Positions 61,800 through 64,000 of a stretch of 64,000 bases of DNA are shown in pieces. The notes under the pieces are model-generated. The model was not told where the DNA came from. It saw only the letters and a list, made by a program, of their open reading frames with translations, and ran no database searches. A program made the position numbers and the translations under genes. Numbering within the stretch: position 1 is the stretch's first letter; every line of letters starts with the position of its first letter. Origin of the DNA: Xanthomonas cissicola (GTDB taxonomy: Bacteria > Pseudomonadota > Gammaproteobacteria > Xanthomonadales > Xanthomonadaceae); contig NZ_VZPL01000014.1 of the NCBI RefSeq assembly GCF_008801575.1, forward strand, positions 30,331 through 94,330, in the 5' to 3' direction.

Positions 61800-62338
61800 A
61801 TCGTTTGCTGCCCTTGCTGGGCTTCGTGTTGCTGGCGGCGCTGTTCGGCGTCGGCATCCTGCGGACGATGCAGCACAGTCCGCGTGATGTGCCCTCGCCG
61901 TTGATCGGCAAGCCGGCACCAGCGTTTTCGTTGCCGCGGCTGGATCAGCCCGAACAGCGCGTGAGCCGCGATCAATTGCTGGGCAACCCCTACGTGCTGA
62001 ATGTGTTCGGCAGCTGGTGCGCCGAATGCGTGCATGAGCATCCGGTGTTGATGGCCCAGGCCAGCCGGCTCGGCGTGCCGCTGATCGGCTACAACTACAA
62101 AGATGTTCCGGCCGATGCCACCGCCTGGCTCGCGCGACTCGGCAACCCGTATGCAGTGGTGATCGCCGATGAAGCCGGCCAGACCGCCATCGACTTCGGC
62201 GTCTACGGCGCACCGGAGACGTTCCTGATCGATGCGCAGGGCGTGATCCGCTACAAACACATCGGCGTGCTGACCCCCGATGCGATCAACGACGAGCTGC
62301 TGCCGGCCATCGCATCGCTTCCCAAGGCCGCGCCGTGA
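61796..62338 (+). CDS. ccmG: Thiol:disulfide oxidoreductase CcmG/DsbE
   Basis: A 180-aa membrane-anchored thioredoxin that keeps apocytochrome c cysteines reduced. The N-terminal helix (LLPLLGFVLLAALFGVGIL) is followed by the active site NVFGSWCAECVHEHP. The CAEC dipeptide differs from the common CxTC or CVPC of relatives and may shift its redox potential. The GTG start at 61796 overlaps the ccmF stop. The cis-proline region (YGAPETFLIDAQG) is intact. Confidence 0.92.
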   Translation: MNRLLPLLGFVLLAALFGVGILRTMQHSPRDVPSPLIGKPAPAFSLPRLDQPEQRVSRDQLLGNPYVLNVFGSWCAECVHEHPVLMAQASRLGVPLIGYNYKDVPADATAWLARLGNPYAVVIADEAGQTAIDFGVYGAPETFLIDAQGVIRYKHIGVLTPDAINDELLPAIASLPKAAP

Positions 62339-62835
62339 TGGCGTCGGCGCGCTACACACGCCTGTGGCATTGGCGCTGGCAGTGGCGCACGCAAGGCCGC
62401 CGTGTGCGCCTGCTGCTGGTGTTGCTGCTTGGCGTGCTGCTGGCGCCCTCGCTGGCGGCGCAGGCCGTGGACCCGCTGCCGTTCAAGAACCGCAGCGATG
62501 AAGCGCGCTACCAGCGCTTGACGGCGCAACTGCGTTGCTTGGTCTGCCAGAACGAAAACCTGGCCGATTCCAACGCCAGCCTGGCGCGCGATTTGCGTCA
62601 TCAGGTGTTCGCGCAACTGCAGGCCGGCAGGAGCGATGCGCAGATCAAGCAGTACATGGTCGATCGCTATTCGGATTTCGTGCTCTACGACCCGCCAGTC
62701 AAACGCGGCACCTGGCTGCTGTGGTTCGGGCCGGCGCTGATGTTGCTTGCTGGTGCGGGCGTGGTCATCCACACCGTGCGCAAACGTGCGCGCGCCGGCA
62801 CGCCGATGGCGCCGCACGCGGAGGAAGAATGGTGA
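62338..62835 (+). CDS. ccmH: Cytochrome c maturation protein CcmH (CcmL-type domain)
   Basis: A 165-aa membrane protein with an N-terminal signal-like helix and the redox motif LRCLVCQNENLADSNA. A helical domain (LRHQVFAQLQAGRSDAQIKQY) and a second membrane helix follow. It works with CcmG and CcmF on the haem lyase. It corresponds to the N-terminal half of E. coli CcmH; the TPR half is the separate next gene. ATG 62338 (TGATG with ccmG) was chosen, though a GTG at 62335 is possible. Confidence 0.93.
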   Translation: MASARYTRLWHWRWQWRTQGRRVRLLLVLLLGVLLAPSLAAQAVDPLPFKNRSDEARYQRLTAQLRCLVCQNENLADSNASLARDLRHQVFAQLQAGRSDAQIKQYMVDRYSDFVLYDPPVKRGTWLLWFGPALMLLAGAGVVIHTVRKRARAGTPMAPHAEEEW

Positions 62836-63536
62836 TGGCAGGTTTTTATGTCGCAAGCGCCGTGCTGGTGGCGCTGGCCTTGCTGCTGTTGCTGGCACCA
62901 TTGCTGCGCCGCCCCACCGGCAGCGGTCATGCGCGTGACCGCTTGGCAATCCTGCTGGCGCTGGGCCTGCCGCTGGCCACGGCCGGGTTGTACCGGCTGG
63001 TGGGCGCGCCGGAGGCGATCGTCACGCATGTGGATGCAGCGCAGCCAGCACACGTGGCCCCGCTGCCACCATCCGCAGTTGCAGGGCAGGCGCAAGCGGC
63101 AAGCGCCATCGCCGATGCGCAGGAGCTGGCGTTGGATCGCTTCATGCAGCAGGCCAAGACGTTCGAGCAGAACGACCGCCCCGCCGAGGCGCGCGAGGCA
63201 TATGCACAAGTGCTCAGAATCGCTCCCGATATCAGCGCCGCCATTGTGGGCTGGGTCGCGGCGGATATGGCCACGCACGACGATTTCGCCATCGACGCCG
63301 CATCGCGCACACGCCTGCAGCAGGTGATCGCACGCGAGCCGGACAACCAGCGTGGACTCTGGTTGTTGGGCATCAGCGATTTTCAACAGCAGGACTTCGC
63401 CGCGGCCACGGCGCACTGGCGGCATCTGCGCGGTTTGCTGGAAACCGGATCGCCGATGCAGAAAGCGGTGGCAGACAAGATCGCGGTGGCCGAATCGATG
63501 GCCAGCGCGCGGCAATCCGCGCGTGGGACGCGCTGA
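62835..63536 (+). CDS. ccmI: Cytochrome c maturation TPR protein CcmI
   Basis: A 233-aa protein with two N-terminal membrane helices and TPR-like repeats (FMQQAKTFEQNDRPAEAREAYAQVLRIAPDISAAIVGWVAADMA) in the periplasm. It chaperones apocytochromes to the haem lyase. ATG 62835 (TGATG overlap with ccmH, 9 nt from GAGG) is preferred; ATG 62829 also fits. It is the last ccm gene. The 234 bases to the insertion sequence contain nothing recognisable. Confidence 0.88.
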   Translation: MAGFYVASAVLVALALLLLLAPLLRRPTGSGHARDRLAILLALGLPLATAGLYRLVGAPEAIVTHVDAAQPAHVAPLPPSAVAGQAQAASAIADAQELALDRFMQQAKTFEQNDRPAEAREAYAQVLRIAPDISAAIVGWVAADMATHDDFAIDAASRTRLQQVIAREPDNQRGLWLLGISDFQQQDFAAATAHWRHLRGLLETGSPMQKAVADKIAVAESMASARQSARGTR

Positions 63537-63770
63537 GCAGTGGCAACCCCGCGTGATGCGGTCTGATTGGCGATGGCTGCAATGCAGTGCAATTGCACAG
63601 CGCGTGCAAACTGCCAAGCAGCCGGTTCACGCGATAGACGCGGCACTTGGCGCAAACAATCCGCGTCATCGCATCGTGCAATCAAGCGCTACGCATCGTG
63701 CCGTGCCGTGCAGTTGCAGGGCACGCACGTCATCGCATTGCCGCGTCTTGCACCAGCTTGAGTGCATCTA

Positions 63771-64000
63771 GGGCCTGTTAACACTAATGGCCCGAGCGAT
63801 TAAACTATTGGGCATGGAGATCACGCCAGCACAATTTTCTCTGATCGAACACTGCCTGCCGGCGCAGCGCGGCAATGTCAGCATGACCAACCTGCAAGTG
63901 GTCAACGCCATCCTTTACGTTGCCGAGCATGGCTGCAAATGGCGCGGCCTACCCAAGCGCTTTGGCAACTGGCATACGGTCTACACACGCATGAACCGTT
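63771..64000 (+). mobile_element. Left part of an IS5-family-like insertion sequence
   Basis: The element begins with GGGCCTGTTAACACT directly after a TA at 63769-63770. It carries a transposase frame and runs off the window edge, so the right end cannot be seen. Confidence 0.8.
63814..64000 (+). CDS. IS5-family-like transposase, partial
   Basis: The N-terminal 62 codons of a transposase are present. It starts MEITPAQFSLIEHCLPAQRG and continues NVSMTNLQVVNAILYVAEHG, then CKWRGLPKRFGNWHTVYTRM. This helix-turn-helix pattern (lrWRxLPxxFGxWxtVyxR) is the IS5/IS427-type transposase N-terminus. An in-frame ATG at 63787 is an alternative start. The frame continues beyond the window, so intactness and any programmed frameshift are unknown. 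Confidence 0.85.
   Translation, partial: MEITPAQFSLIEHCLPAQRGNVSMTNLQVVNAILYVAEHGCKWRGLPKRFGNWHTVYTRMNR

Noticed and set aside
59856..62213. 785-codon minus-strand frame opposite ccmF/ccmG
   Set aside because: Arg/His/Gln-rich antisense shadow; the plus strand encodes recognisable CcmF and CcmG.

Overview
The window is chromosomal DNA from a gammaproteobacterium of the Xanthomonas group. This is inferred, not proven. It rests on the high G+C, the Xanthomonas-like intergenic repeats, the housekeeping gene orders (miaA-hfq-hflX, yhbY/rlmE-ftsH-folP, pyrG-kdsA-eno-ftsB-ispD-ispF-truD-surE-pcm-nlpD) and the absence of rpoS after nlpD. No tRNA, rRNA or CRISPR array was seen.

Layout. Positions 1-25,900 are mostly core genes on the minus strand: RNA metabolism and GTPase genes (hflX, hfq, miaA), folP, ftsH, rlmE, the surE-pcm-yqaA-nlpD run, truD, MEP-pathway ispF/ispD, ftsB, eno, kdsA and pyrG. 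parE follows on the plus strand, then a serine carboxypeptidase gene broken by a one-base frameshift, and a phosphate transporter pair (Pit plus DUF47). Positions 26,150-31,500 hold a CBS/CorC protein, an ExoD-like protein, two flavin-related proteins and an MFS transporter.

Positions 31,700-51,700 are the accessory heart of the window. First comes a divergent four-gene module: an ABC exporter and an HprK-like P-loop kinase on one side, a B12-type radical SAM enzyme and a nucleotidyltransferase-fold protein on the other. Facing it is a 14 kb minus-strand surface-glycan locus, mostly joined by 4-base stop/start overlaps. It encodes FdtA/FdtB-type 3-amino-3,6-dideoxyhexose synthesis, a sugar acyltransferase, a beta-propeller protein, a FemAB/GNAT-like transferase, Wzx, Wzy, Wzz, three glycosyltransferases, two methyltransferases, an amidohydrolase and a coupled 43-codon ORF. 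A 266-bp MITE-like element sits in the 3' end of the amidohydrolase gene. In-silico excision restores a longer reading frame that couples exactly to the next gene.

Positions 51,980-55,700 encode a possible electron-transfer set (cytochrome b561, outer-membrane haem-motif barrel, small cytochrome c, TorF-like barrel). Next is an ECF sigma/anti-sigma/subtilase operon. The last block is a ccmCDEFGHI cytochrome c maturation operon, in which ccmA and ccmB are not adjacent. The window ends inside an IS5-family-like insertion sequence.

Coordinates of genes were refined from the longest reading frame using start codons, ribosome binding sites and gene overlaps. Functional calls come from motifs read by eye, without database searches.
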